A DNA stretch of 64,000 bases from Stomorhina lunata (lineage: Eukaryota; Arthropoda; Insecta; Diptera; Rhiniidae): positions 42,803,080 through 42,867,079 of the forward strand of contig OW121741.1 of assembly GCA_933228675.1 (NCBI GenBank), in the 5' to 3' direction. The position numbers were made by a program, and so were the translations under genes. Position 1 is the stretch's first letter. Every line of letters starts with the position of its first letter. Below are positions 9,801 to 21,800 of the stretch, one piece after another. The notes under the pieces are model-generated. The model was not told where the DNA came from, did no database searches, and saw only the letters and a program-made list of their open reading frames with translations.

Positions 9801-12315
9801 TATACCCTTCACCAATAGGTGAAAGGGTATTATAAGTTTGTGATTCCGTTTGTAATTGTTTTATTAGTGATCGTAGACCCCGGATGTCCGTCTGTCTGTC
9901 TGTCTGTCTGTCTGTCTGTTGAAATCAAGTTTCTGAAGCCCCTGGAGGATGGACATACATAAATTATATATCAGATTTTAGGAAATTCTCACGCAATGAA
10001 CGCTATTAAATTTCATGAAAATCGGCTTATTAACACCGAAAATATCGAAAAAATACCAAAAATTAGACGAAAATTTTAAAATTTTTGATTGAAACACACT
10101 TTTAAATAACAAGAGAAAGAAGATACTCCTGTTGTACATGTGATAATATGTTATATATCAGATTGTAGGAAATAGTTTCCCAAAGCACTCTGTAAAATTT
10201 TATCAAAATCGGTCCATAAACAACTGAGATATCACCAAAACACTGAATTTGATGTATCGCAAATTGCCCAAAGTTCGCATTAGAGAATGTTTGTTGAAAA
10301 AATGAAATGCAGAAATAGGAAAAACCATCCTCCTTTAGCACGGACCTACATAAATTTTATATCAGATTTTAGGAAATTCCCCCGCCAAGCACGTTATTAA
10401 ATTTTATCAAAAGCGGTCCATAATCAATTGAGATATCGCCATTGATGTACAGCAAATTGCCCAAAGTACGTGTCTAAGAAATTTTGTTTACATTTTGTAA
10501 GTATTGTTTCAGCGATATCTCAGGTGTTTATGGACCGATTGTGATGAAATTTGACATCGTTCTTTGTGTGAGGATTTTCTAAATCTGATATATAAACTTC
10601 AGAAATCTGATTACGAATACCATTCAAATTGTAGCGATCAACTCAAAATCGTCAGGAGTATCGATTTCGCAACCTCAGTCCGTCCGTCCGTCTGTTTGTC
10701 TGTCTGTCCGTCTGTTTGTTTGTCCGTCCGTCCGTCTGTTTTTTTGTCCATCCGTCTACCTGTCTGTAATTTTTTCTGTTGTAGTCAAGTTTTTGGAGCT
10801 CCTGTTTTGTCGATATCTCAGGTGTTTATTTTGATGAAATTTAATAGCGTCCTTCGCAGGGGATTACCTAAATCCTGATGCATTCGGTAATTTGTGGTAG
10901 ATATAATTTAGCGTGTTTTGATCGACAATGATAAAATTCAGGGTGGGACAATATCCTAAAATTTTGTGTAAAATCCAGGAGCTCCACAAATCTGATTTTA
11001 GCAGACAGACACTCTGCATTAATCTTAATTTTGTGTCTGACTTTTGAACATTATGATAACATTTGAGAATGTATTATATATCAAATTATAGGTAATCTTC
11101 CTAGGAAGTACAAAAATGCAGCTGACTACATGATATCCGTTCAAAACCTACATATGTATGTAAGTATCTCACATATCAACAAAAATTTAAATTTTTTAAT
11201 TGCAATTGGGAGAAATCCGTTCACGTTTGACAATTGTTCCCGTATAACTTCGAATAAGATACGATGATGACATTTAGTATAAAGACGTTGTACAATATTA
11301 ATATTCAGGGCCATAGCGCCTAAAATAAACTTTCTAGAGGGACAACGTTTGACAAAAGTATTTCTGATCTCTTGAAAAGTTCGATATTGAAAATGGGCGA
11401 ACTCTATTCACATTTAGTGAAATCTCCCATATAACCCCGACCGGGAATCGATTTAATGCTGATAAATTAAATCACATTAAAATTGCACAAGGACTTGAGC
11501 AAAACTTTCCAAACATCCATCGGACAGATCGAAAGGACAATACATCCCAAATATTATTGATGAAGTGTTCATTTTAATTAATTAACTAACTTCAGATTAA
11601 TAAGTAAATCTTTAATAACTTTTCCGACAAAGCTGATATCCATCCATTCAAAAGCTATATATTTCACGTATGTATCTAAAGCTAAGAGTGTATACCCTAT
11701 AATTTTATGGCTTATCATTGTTAAAGCTTTGACCTAAATCAGTCCGCTAACTTCAGAGTTTTACATAACTATTCAAGAACTTTTACTGGTGGGATAATTC
11801 GTACGAATTAAAGTGCACAACCCTCACTGGGCAGTGTGTTTTTGGGTTGCATGCCAGAATACTTAAACTTCATCAAATCGATGTGCTATTGCAAATGTAA
11901 GGGCATCTACATTTTGAAGCATCTTTTCTGCATGGTTTATCTGGTCTATCGAACTTTATTAAGTGTTCGTAAAATATGTGTCTATTTTAATTCGAAGCTA
12001 CTGGCTGGCTTAAATATGCATTCTCTACTTGTAGTCTAGTAATCATTATCTTTCACAAAGGGACCACTTTAGAACCCAAGTGAAGCTTCCCTAGACATCA
12101 GCCACCTGCCCAACCTAACCTTTGGGTGCATAACTATTTTAGATGATGACGCCACCGAAAAGCTTTTCTTTTTCCGACTCTTAATTTTAAAGACTCTTTG
12201 CATATAATACTAGTATAATCAAATTTTGCTAGGAATTACATTAAGTACTTTTGCAACACCATTGGTGAAGGGTATCCAAGATTCGGCAAAGCCGAATATA
12301 CCACTCTTACTTGTT
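9801..12315 (+). mobile_element. DINE/Helitron-like element, subfamily B, 2.5 kb
   Basis: It starts TATACCCTTCACCAATAGG with a small stem (AGGTGAAAGGGTAT), followed by GTCTGTCTGTCTG runs at about 9890-9920 and again, as a GTCCGTCCGTCTG mixture, at 10680-10760. It ends with the hairpin ATTCGGCAAAGCCGAAT (12281-12297) and CTCTTACTTGTT. The interior is built from diverged units of about 190 bp (TATATCAGATTTTAGGAAAT, then AAATCGGTCCATAAACACC, then GAGATATCGCCAAAA) in both orientations. The signature is that of INE-1/DINE-class elements, which encode no protein. Frames inside it (10102-10341, 10564-10878) are shadows. A LINE relic (11825-12120) is nested near the 3' end. Confidence 0.7.
11825..12120 (+). 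pseudogene. 5'-truncated 3' end of the 13-18 kb LINE family
   Basis: CTGGCTGGCTTAA near 12004, the block ACAAAGGGACC..TTTA..ACCCAAGTGA (12055-12082) and the CCTGCCCAACCTAACC end (12107-12120) align with the C-terminal codons, 3' UTR and CCTAA-type tail of the element at 13076-17954. Upstream similarity (TTTCTGCATGG, TCGTAAAATA) covers the last 60 or so codons, heavily decayed. Only the 3' end survives, as usual for target-primed insertions. Confidence 0.7.
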
Positions 12316-12332
12316 CATAGTAAGTTTTTTCT

Positions 12333-12556
12333 AGGAGTGGGTTACTAGCCCGACGTCCCAGACACATGTTTTTATAGTTCTTATAGTTCCCACATATTGG
12401 CTCACTACTTTAACGGGTGTTAACGTAGCTACCCGGGTGATACCACCAGGAGGTCAGTGTCCACAATTGAGATGAAAGATGACCAAGATTAGCCTGGGCT
12501 TTACCAAGTTAAGACCGATCAGGACCGTTACTTGGTATCCAACATTCCCTACATCA
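12333..12556 (-). mobile_element. head block of the composite LINE-end family, minus strand
   Basis: It matches the head portion of the composite relics at 3660-4080, 22430-22715 and 49558-49975 (AGTGGGTTACTAGCCCGACG, GGTGATACCACCAGGAGGTC, TTGGTATCCAACATTCCC) without the RTE-like tail. Confidence 0.6.
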
Positions 12557-13061
12557 ACGTGTTCACTGCCTACTTAATTTCCTCCAAAGTAACTATGTAT
12601 CTCTTCACCTAGATTGTATACATGTATCCGAATTTAAGATCTAATTATCTGGAAAGTGAGTGTCAAAATAAGTTCAAGTGTCTCTAAGCCAGATACTGAA
12701 AAAGCGTATATTTGAATTTATAGCAGTTTAAGTTTTTATTTCGGTAATTGGGTTATATTGAGGCTATAGTCAAATTTAGACTGACAACTATAAAATTTGT
12801 TTGCCAAACATCTGATTACATACGGATTATCTGCACTGCATTTTGTATTGCTCAAGACATTGCACACAAATATTGGTCTTAGACCCACCTTTAAGTATAC
12901 CGGTCGACTCAGAATCACTTCCGATTTAAAAATGTCTGCACGACTGGCTGGCAATGCAATGTTTATTGTCAAATTGTTGCAATTTTAATTATATTATGAA
13001 TTGACACAGACGTTTGTTTTGGTGATGGGATCATCACTATTGTCATTATTTTTAGTACCTT
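12557..13061. other. intergenic with a small DINE subfamily A relic
   Basis: Sequence at about 12865-12930 (ATTGGTCTTAGACCCACC, TATACCGGTCGACTCAGAATC) matches the second block of the DINE-like A elements seen at 27.7 and 33.6 kb. No gene. The 63- and 78-residue frames on opposite strands here are chance readings. Confidence 0.45.
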
Positions 13062-13075
13062 CCTAGGACTGACTT
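13062..13075. repeat. target-site duplication, left copy
   Basis: CCTAGGACTGACTT, identical to 17955-17968 flanking the LINE on its right. A perfect 14-bp duplication points to a fairly recent insertion. Confidence 0.92.
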
Positions 13076-13076
13076 G

Positions 13077-14306
13077 CAGAAAGGAATCGTGATCCCATGT
13101 TCAGATTCCCCACCTGCACACACCCCTAGGAGTCAAGGAGATGCGAATAATTCTTCCTCTCTGAAAACTCCTATCCCTGCAAAGAGGACCGGGACTAAAC
13201 CCTCGGATCCCCTATCTGATCGTCCTAAGAAGCACATTTCTCCGGCTAGAAGGGCTTTTCTTCAACGGCGCGCAGCCGAGCGGAAATTGCAGCAGCTTGG
13301 CGACAAGCCTGCTGAATCCCTTACTCCTGAGGAGATTGCGGCGAAAGACAGGGCTATAAAGACTCTGGCTGAACTCCCGAGCAAGGTTACCTCAGCACCG
13401 AAAGGTGTGCCTAAACGGCAACGTTCTGAGGAGGACCACTCGTTAAGCCAGCAGCCTGGGGCTAAACGTCCTAAACCCTCTGTCATGATGGACAGATCCT
13501 TTAGCGAGATTGCCAAGGGTAAGCTCGTTAAGGCCATCATTGACAGGGGTAACCCTGACGGGTCAATTACCACCGAAAGGTGGGACTTGATCCAAGTCAA
13601 ACTGGTGGGGGTTTTCATCAGGGTCCTTAGGGAAAACCCTGGTCCCCCTCCAGACTGCGACGACGCTGGCTGGTTCCAGGGTCGTGTTAAGCTGATGGCA
13701 TGCCATAATGAGAGGTCCGCCTTTCTCTTGAGAGAGGCGATCCGGCTCATTGAAGGTATATGGGATGGAGCTAGTCTCGACGTGGTTTCTCGTGAAGAGA
13801 TTCCACGTAGGCCTAGATCCACTGCCCTTGTACGCGATGGTGTGTCATCTAAGGAGGAGATCCTAGAGCTCCTTAGACTCAGCAACCCCAATCTTCCTGT
13901 CCATGATTGGAGGGTAGTAAAGGTTTCTGAGCCTAAGGATTCTCTTAGAAGGATCACTGTTGTCCTGACCCAGGAATCCCTGGAGCCACTTCGGCAGATG
14001 CGTTGGAAGATTCTCTACGGTTTCGAGAAAATCATCCTACATGTCTACCGAGGTGACGACAAGGGTCCCGAAAAGCAGGATGACAGTGTACCGGATACCC
14101 TCACCAAGGACGACGTACCTTCCGGTTCATCTGCTCCTCCCACTTCCCAGCTGAGCCCAGGCTCCCTGAGTATTGTGGATGAGGAGATGGACGAGGAATT
14201 GGACGAGGAAGCCCTCCTGAACCCCGATCTAGACGACGAGGATCAGGATGACTTCAACGTCACGGTTATCCCCCTCTTCGAGAATGATGAAGATTACTCA
14301 AATTAA
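13077..14306 (+). CDS. LINE ORF1 (gag-like RNA-binding protein), probably 5'-truncated
   Basis: About 409 codons, open from the element's left edge to a TAA at 14304-14306; no ATG precedes the body of the ORF in frame, so the true start is probably lost. The first 110 residues are basic and low-complexity (KRTGTKPSDPLSDRPKKH). A middle globular part (about 140-340) contains RWDLIQVKLVGVF, then DWRVVKVSE and RWKILYGFEKIILHVY. This pattern resembles the DUF4780-type domain found in ORF1 of several fly LINEs; that is family knowledge, not a search result. The last 60 residues are strongly acidic (EEMDEELDEEALLNPDLDDED). No CCHC zinc knuckles are present, unlike jockey and I-factor ORF1. Its 3' end overlaps the ORF2 start by about 20 bp in another frame. 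The expected role is chaperoning the element RNA in the ribonucleoprotein particle. Confidence 0.8.
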   Translation, partial: QKGIVIPCSDSPPAHTPRSQGDANNSSSLKTPIPAKRTGTKPSDPLSDRPKKHISPARRAFLQRRAAERKLQQLGDKPAESLTPEEIAAKDRAIKTLAELPSKVTSAPKGVPKRQRSEEDHSLSQQPGAKRPKPSVMMDRSFSEIAKGKLVKAIIDRGNPDGSITTERWDLIQVKLVGVFIRVLRENPGPPPDCDDAGWFQGRVKLMACHNERSAFLLREAIRLIEGIWDGASLDVVSREEIPRRPRSTALVRDGVSSKEEILELLRLSNPNLPVHDWRVVKVSEPKDSLRRITVVLTQESLEPLRQMRWKILYGFEKIILHVYRGDDKGPEKQDDSVPDTLTKDDVPSGSSAPPTSQLSPGSLSIVDEEMDEELDEEALLNPDLDDEDQDDFNVTVIPLFENDEDYSN

Positions 14307-17300
14307 TCTTCATCATTCTAAAGCGGCCTCAGCCGCCCTGCTCCTTCGCGTTTCCGAACGCAAGGAGGAGCTAGTGATAATCCAGGAACCTTGGATCGTA
14401 GGAGACAGGATTCGTGGATTATCACTAAGAGGCTACAAGCTAATACACGCCAGTGGATCAGGTAGGCTGCGGGCATGTATTTTAGCTAAAAGCACTTTAA
14501 ACGTCTTCATTCTATCTGATTTTAGTGATGAAGACACGGTAGTGGCTGCATTGGAAACCAGCGCAGGCCCTATACTGATCGCCTCGTGTTACATGGGCCA
14601 TGACCAGATTGAACCTCCACCCAACAATTTGGTCAGGAAGACAGTGGATATGGCTGTCAGCAGAAATCTGCCGCTAATAATAGGTGCGGATGCAAATGCC
14701 CATCACACCATCTGGGGCAGCTCTAACATTAACGATAGAGGTGAGTCTATTTTTGATTTTCTTCTTCGTAGCAGTTTAGATGTTGTCAACACAGGGTCAG
14801 AACCCACCTTTGTAGTAAGCAATAGGCAAGAGGTTCTTGATATTACTTTGGTAAGCTCTTCGCACCATAATCTAATTAAAAACTGGAGAGTGTCAAATGA
14901 TTGCTCCTTTTCCGATCACAGGTATCTTGAATTCGAACTTCAGTTCACTCAAGATAAACCAACACCCTTCTTAAATAGGAAGAGAACAAACTGGGACATG
15001 CACAAAGAATCCCTCTGTCGACTCTTGCCCACTGTACCGCATATAGACTCTTGCGAAGACATTGATCTAGCTGTCAACACACTGACCAATGCCTTTCAGC
15101 AAGCTACAAATCAAGCTTGTAAGAAAATCACCAGGAAAGGTAAATGCAAACCACCCTGGTGGTCAACCGACATTGAGAAGATACGCAAGGAATGTCGACG
15201 TCTGTTTAACGAAGCTAAGAGGACATCCAACTGGGTCCCCTACAAAGCTTCAGTTAACAGATTTAAAAATGTCGTCAGGAACGCGAAGAGGCAATCGTGG
15301 AGAAATTTCTGCAGCGGCGTGGAAGGATCTTCCGAGACTAGCCGACTTCGTAAAATCCTGACCTCCTCTCCCTCCGTCACTGGCTATATTCAAAAAGCCT
15401 GTGGCAACTGGACCACCAGTAGTTATGAAACCCTTGAGGTCCTCATGGGCACACACTTCCCTGGATGCAGTGCTCTGCATCGCGAGCCAGTGTCCAGTAA
15501 CTCGACTGTCATCGGGTCCTCACCCATCCTCATTGATAGAGGAAAAATCAAGTGGGCTCTTGACAGTTTCAAACCATACAAGTCAGCGGGTCCGGATGGA
15601 ATCATCCCAGCTGACCTTCAGCATAACGCTGAGACTATAACTCCCTGGCTCATCAGGATTTTTATGAGCTGTCTTAAATTCTCATATATACCGGAATCCT
15701 GGACCAGATGTGAGGTAGTATTCATCCCTAAAGCGGGTAAAGCTAGCCACACAAAATCGAAGGACTTCAGACCAATCAGTCTCAGCTCCTTCCTTCTTAA
15801 AACTTTAGAACGCATTATTGATGGTCACTTACGATCATCAATCAATCCACGCTTTCTCTCTAAATCACAGCACGCCTATAATAAAGGTAAGTCTGTTGAA
15901 ACAGCACTCCACTCACTTGTTAGTTCCTTAGAAAAATCACTTGAGTTCGGCGAATTTTCACTGGTTGCCTTTCTAGATATAGAGGGAGCCTTTAATAATA
16001 TTAAGCCCACGTCGATTACTTCGGCAATGGCGGATATAGGAGTTGATGACTCTATCATCTCTTTTATTGGAAAACTTCTTTCCTATAGAATTATTTTCTC
16101 TACCTTGGGAAAAGCTACAGTATATAAAGTAGCATACCGAGGTACTCCTCAGGGGGGTGTTTTATCTCCCCTGCTCTGGAACCTTGCCATCAACAAATTG
16201 TTAATGGAATTGGACTCTCTGCGCTTCAAAACTATTGCTTACGCAGATGATGTCGCTATTGCAGTTTCGGGCAAGTACCTAAACACTATCTCGCAGCGAC
16301 TCGAAGTCGCTCTCGCCACACTTACTGAATGGAGCGTTTCCAATGGCCTGGGAGTTAACCCCGCCAAAACGGAACTCGTTCTTTTCACTAGGAAATACAA
16401 GATTCCCCAGTTCAATCTTCCAAAGCTTGATGGAACGGAACTGGTACTCACGGATCATGCCAAATACTTAGGTGTGATCCTGGACTCTAAGCTGTCCTGG
16501 AACTTAAACACCCAATCTAGGGTGTCTAAGGCTTCCATTGCACTATACTCGTGCAGAAGAGCTCTAGGAAATACGTGGGGCCTATCCCCTTCCAATACAG
16601 CCTGGCTCTTCGAAATGGTTGTTAAACCCATTCTCATGTACGGCGCTCTTGTCTGGTGGCCTGCCCTAAACAAGGCTAATCAGCGAGGACTCTTTGTTAA
16701 GATCCTTAGATCTGCTGCTCTCATGATTACGGGTGCTTTAAGGACTACTCCTTCAAAGGCACTCTTTACCATGCTTAATTGGCTTCCGGCTGAGCTAATG
16801 GCCCAATTAGTAGCCCTCAACTCAGCTATCAGGTTAAAAACCACCGGTGAATGGTCTACTTCGTCTCTAGGCCACACCACTATTCTGGAGAAACTTAATC
16901 TCCCTGATAATATAGACTACTGTATTCCCTCACCCGCTTTCGAGCAATCCTTCACTGCGGATATCTCAGGGGCCCATAACGCTTTTAGTGAAGAGACCCT
17001 GGTTATCTATTCGGATGGATCCAAATCGTCACGTGGTGTGGGTGGGGGCTTCTTTATCCCATCATTTGGGATTAAAGTGAAATTCAAGCTCCCTAAACAA
17101 TGCAGCATTCTTCAAGCTGAAATTTCAGCTATTTATAGGGCGAGCAAGTGGCTCACGTACCACCGAGTATATCCCAACGATATTCGTTTCTTGCCGCCAT
17201 TCATTCCCTTTCATCGGTCTACACGACATCCGTTCTTACCCGTGAATGCCGGGCGTCTCTAAATGAGATGGCGAGACATTCCAACATTGAACTTTTCTGG

Positions 17301-17825
17301 GTACGTAGTCATAGTAATGTACCAGGTAACATCATAGCGGATAACCTAGCAAAAGATGGTGCTCTTCTTAGTCAAGAAAACACTGATCAATTCATAGGTA
17401 TTCCGCTCTCAGCATGCAAATTGCTCATAAAGCAGTTTATTTTTAGGTCCGCACAGACCAACTGGTCCACAGAAAGTACCTGTACGATCTCCAGACTTAC
17501 ATGGCCAACTTACGACAGTAAGCGCTCTGCAATCCTGGTCAGCTTTTCGCGCCACAGACTTCGCACCCTTATTTCAGTACTCACAGGACACTGTCTTATA
17601 GGTATACATGCTAGAAGACTTAATCTTCAAAGCAATGACTACTGCAGAAGTTGTCACAATGCAGAGGAGGAAGAAACAATATCCCACTTCCTCTGTCACT
17701 GCCCAGCACTTGCTGAACTTAGAACCCTCCATCTAGGATTCCCATTTCTGCACGATCTATCAGAGATCTCGAACATCAATATTCGTAAAATAGGCTCTTT
17801 TATCGATGCATCTGGCTGGCTCTAA
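14284..17825 (+). pseudogene. LINE ORF2: endonuclease-RT-RNase H, broken in RNase H
   Basis: ATG codons at 14284 and 14287 overlap the ORF1 end. Domains in order: APE endonuclease (IQEPW, GADANAHHTIWGS, SFSDHR); reverse transcriptase (KSAGPDGIIPADL, DFRPISLSSFLLKTLERIID, AFLDIEGAFNN, GTPQGGVLSPLLWNL, the palm motif AYADDVAIA, KYLGVILDSKLSW); RNase H (YSDGSK, AEISAIYRA). The frame breaks near 17190-17200 and continues in another frame from AAIHSLSS to the end at 17825. The break coincides with a missing stretch of about 11 bases where the third RNase H motif (normally D-S-Q before A-A) should be, so a catalytic Asp is lost as well. The C-terminus has a zinc-binding CRSC..H....C motif. Upstream of the break there are no stops and all endonuclease and RT catalytic residues look intact. 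Confidence 0.9.
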
Positions 17826-17954
17826 CTGAGCCTCTTACTCTCGGTAGTTTTAAGAATTTAATTCTCTCTATCCTTGCAGGAATTACAAAGGGACCTATTT
17901 ATGGACCCAAGTGAGGTGGACCTTACAGTCTGCATCCTGCCTAACCTAACCTAA
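17826..17954 (+). other. LINE 3' UTR and CCTAA-repeat tail
   Basis: Follows the ORF2 stop. It contains ACAAAGGGACC and ACCCAAGTGAGG, conserved in the relic at 12055-12082, and ends in tandem CCTAA units (about 17935-17954). The motif equals the canonical insect telomeric repeat, but here it is simply the element's 3' terminus. Confidence 0.8.
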
Positions 17955-17968
17955 CCTAGGACTGACTT
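17955..17968. repeat. target-site duplication, right copy
   Basis: CCTAGGACTGACTT, the partner of 13062-13075. Confidence 0.92.
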
Positions 17969-18830
17969 CTGAAATTGATATTTTAACCCCTAACAGCCAC
18001 AATTTTTGGCATATTTCTACCTTCATAGGTTCTAAAACTTTTTATAAAAACAATAAAATGACATTTACATTTTGTTTTAAAGAATTAAATTGTTTATTTG
18101 AAATATCTTTTGTAAATTATATTATTTATAATTTGTCATTATTAATAAGTAATAATTTTCGTACATCTACAAGTATTTAACATTTTCTTTCTTATTCATT
18201 AATTCCTTTTCCGTCTAATTTCATTTTAATTGCATTTTTTTATTTTTTGGTTGTCGTTACAATTTTAATTTGATTTATTTTTTAATAATATAAATTAATT
18301 CATTGGATGCTTTCAAATACTTTTAACGCCAAAAACATTCAATTTTTTTTTAAAACAAACTTAAATTAGAATTGCATAAATTTTACACATAATTTCACTA
18401 CTTGGACTAGATTCTAAGTTTCAATTTGATTTGGATTTTAGGGTTTTTAAATCTTCTACTAAATAAATATTACAAGAAGTAAATTAATAGGGGAAATTAG
18501 CAAGGTGTGCTATTATGTCATAAAGTTTTACCTAAACTACTTAATGTCATGATAGTACAAGTTGTAAATTCCTCAAATAAGTTTAATTTATTATATTTTT
18601 TAATTTCGTATATTTTAAAGTTTTGGAATGTCTTTGGTTTTTCCTCCAAATTAAATATTTTTTCTTCTTTATAACAAAAACAACTTAAATTTTGAAAACA
18701 ATATTCGTTGATATACTTTCTTCATTCGTTATAATTAATTTTGCTTTTACTACCCTCTTCCTTTTTTTAAGTTCTAGTTTAAGAAATTTGTCTGCTCTCC
18801 CTAACCTTAGAGGTCTGTTATTCCACATAT
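17969..18830 (-). other. downstream flank and probable 3' UTR of dimm
   Basis: About 860 bp of AT-rich sequence between the LINE insertion and the dimm stop codon. No open frame of note; the 103-residue plus-strand frame at 18692-19003 overlaps the dimm last exon antisense. Several minus-strand AATAAA-like signals occur (TTTATT on the plus strand, e.g. near 18100), but which is used cannot be told. Confidence 0.45.
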
Positions 18831-21800
18831 TTATAAAAATTCCCGAAATGGTTCATCATAGCTGTTGTTATCGCCAGTTGAATCGCCATAGCCATTCATT
18901 AAAATTGCTGTTTGCTGCAGTGTTTGTTGGCTTTGCTGTGGTGTCGTTTGTTGCTGTTGTTGTTGTTGAGGCATTAATAGCTGGCCATGATTCGATATCA
19001 TAACATGATGAGACGGATGATGTGACATATGATTGAGAGACTGATTTTGCTGTATCTGTATGGTTGTAGTTGCTGTTGTTAACGTTTGGGTTTGTTGGGG
19101 ATTCTGGTGTTCGGCCAAAAGGGTACAATTATAGGTATTAGGACCATTCGATGTAAGAGTATCATCATAACAGGCTGGCAAACCCACCAAAACATTGCCA
19201 TTGGCTACAACATTGGGTCCTATGCCACCATTAAGACCCAATACGGCATTGGTATCTGAATCACTTACAACATTGTTGACAGGCGTAGAGTCACTGTTGC
19301 CATTCATAAGAACTCCATTAAATTCTAGGGCGGATTCTTCATTGCGTTTCGCTAATATTATATGAGTCAAATTGATAATGTAATTTTTGGCCAAAGTAAG
19401 AGTTTCGATTTTTGATAGTCTACGTTCCATTTCCACATGAGGTATCACTTCGCGCAGGGACTACAATAAATTAAAAAAAAAAATATATATAGAATATTTT
19501 ATCTTGTTATAATCGAATTTGTAACTCACCTGAAATGCATCATTTAAACTGTGCATACGCATGCGCTCCCTTTCATTGGATTCCAAACGTCTTAAATTGC
19601 GCTCCTTTGCATTGAGAGCACCTTTTCTTCGCCGATTTTGGCTAGTTCCCGAAGAAGTGCGGCCACGACTTGAGGGTCGCGCTCCGCTGCCTCCATTACT
19701 GCTGCCTCCTCCACCACTGGTGTCATCGCTTTGTGAACTTGAATCTGTCATCTCCATATCATAGTTATTGCTTAACTGTATTCAAAAAATGAAAAGAAAC
19801 ATTTCCAAATAAATTAGTACCAGGAAAGTCGTTTAAGTACCAGGAAAATCTTTTATATACATTAACGTAAGCAAGATAGATCTCAATCAACATTAAATTA
19901 TCTTTCTCTCTCTATCTCTCTGCATCACCCTATCTTCGTGATATAAGATTGTGGTGATACTACCGTGTATTCACATAAATGTCAGGTTCGTCTGGTCTCA
20001 GGTCTAACTTAGACTATGAAGATAATTGTGGCATTTACAAGGGAAATTAAAAAAGGCATTTAACTGGTTTCTCTATTGGACCATCTGCATCCCTTCAAAA
20101 AGCGCATAAATCGGCCAATATCTATTAGCCAGCACGTCTAGGTCTCTAAAGAAGTAAAAAACCATAGGGGTTACTCCGTATTTCGATTCGAAAATAAAAT
20201 TTTTCAAATTTGTATGCTTAAAGCATTGGGTTTCGAAAACATTTTCTTTCGAATCGAGATACGGAGTAACCCCCCAGCAGAGTAAGTCCTTTTTCTACCA
20301 CTAGAAGGACGTGAACAGAGAAGATGTTTATCGGACTCCTCCTCAGCAACCCAGCTTCTACTAAAATCACTCGTCGCAACCTTTAACCTAACCGCTTGCA
20401 TTTTACTTCGACGGTGCCCTGCTTTGATGGCAGACTCGTTAGAAAGTTTCCCATCTAACGGAGTTAGTTAGTTATATTGAAGGATTAAAGCGAGTCATTC
20501 AGTTAGTTGTGATTTATGCGCTTCAAAAAGCGCATAAATCGGCCAATATCTATCAGAAGAAGTAAGAACCCAGAGTAAGTCCCATTTTCCACGACTAGAA
20601 GGGCGAGTACAAAGAAGTTGTTTAACGGACTCCTCCTCAGTTACCCAGCTTCTACAGAAGTCACTCGTCCGTCGCAACCTTTAACCTAAACGTGTGCCTT
20701 TTACTTAGACGGTGTCCTGCTTTGATGACCGGCACGAGTAAAGATACATCTGGTCTTTATAGTGACAGTAATATTTAAAAAAGTTTCCCATCTAAACGGA
20801 TGCACATCTATCTAAAATGAACAAATTATCAGACAGACGCCTCTGGTACTTTGCAGAATTGTACGCGCTTCTTCGCAGTATGTCCGAGCTCGAAAGAATA
20901 TCTGTAACTGTGCCAAAGATATTATTTTGAGCTCGTGCCGTAAAACGGGTTTTAGGGGATCTCAGTATAAATAAGTCTTTAGGGCCGGATGGCATTGCAG
21001 CACTATGTAGTCTTGAAGCACCTTGTACCATGCCGGTACTTTTCCTCGGTGCTGGAAGGTTGCTAATGTTACGCAAATCCCTAAAAAGGGTGAGGTTAAC
21101 AACCTTGAAAATAAGCTCCCAATCGCAATTTGTTCTGCATTTCCCAAATTTTGGAGAGTATGGTAAACCACTATCTTGTTAAATATCTAACAACATACTA
21201 AGCGACCGCCAGTATGGGTTCCGTAGGAGACGCTCTACGGGAGACCTGGGTCGTTACTGCGTATCTCGATTCGAAAGAAAAACTGTTCGAATTTGCATGC
21301 TTAAAGCATTGTGTTTCGAAAATATTTTCTTTCGAATCAATCAATACACCGTTTTGGCGAAAGTAAAGTTGCGGCTCTGGATATTTCCAAGACGTTTGAT
21401 AGAGTGTGGCACGGATCACTTTTATCTAAACTTATTGCTTTTGGTGTCGGTAATAACTTCTCTCGGTTTATATCGAGCTTTCTCAGAGATCGCACTTTAC
21501 GAGTTGTTATAGATGGGTTCTCTTCAAACGAGTTCAAGATTATTTCAGTTCCGTTTTTTCTCCTACTCTATTTATTATCTTTATAAAGGATCTTCTACGT
21601 CAAACTTCTAATCCTATCTTCTCTTTTGCAGGTGATAGTAATATTTGCCATTCATACTCATTCAATCGTAGGCCAAGCCTACTTGAGGTAGGCGCTATGA
21701 GACAAAACATGAATGAATCATTAAACCGCGATTTAGAAACAATTTCAGAATGCGGTCATGCAAATAGAGTTGATTTTAATGCGCGGACAACTCAATGTTG

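Larger units (their letters stand above)
13076..17954 (+). mobile_element. near-full-length non-LTR retrotransposon (LINE, I/LOA-R1-like)
   Basis: The element is bounded by a perfect 14-bp target duplication, CCTAGGACTGACTT, at 13062-13075 and 17955-17968. The 3' boundary is ambiguous by 4 bp because CCTA also ends the tail. It holds ORF1 (gag-like), ORF2 (endonuclease, RT, RNase H, zinc-knuckle), a 3' UTR of about 130 bp and a short CCTAA repeat tail instead of poly(A). ORF1 is already open at the left boundary with no upstream ATG in frame, so the copy is probably slightly 5'-truncated. RNase H plus a single-domain gag-like ORF1 fits the I/LOA/R1 side of the LINE tree; clade assignment is inference. 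It lies about 0.9 kb downstream of dimm, on the opposite strand. Confidence 0.92.

Noticed and set aside
13262..13957. 231-residue minus-strand frame inside ORF1 of the LINE
   Set aside because: Antisense shadow of ORF1, no start context or domain.
17930..17958. Telomeric repeat tract
   Set aside because: Only a few CCTAA units, positioned exactly at the 3' end of a LINE, and the same tail occurs in an older copy; flies do not use this telomere repeat.
18868..19128. Second coding frame in the dimm last exon
   Set aside because: Overlaps the dimm C-terminus in another frame; the Thr/Asn-rich reading comes from the CAA/CAG repeats.
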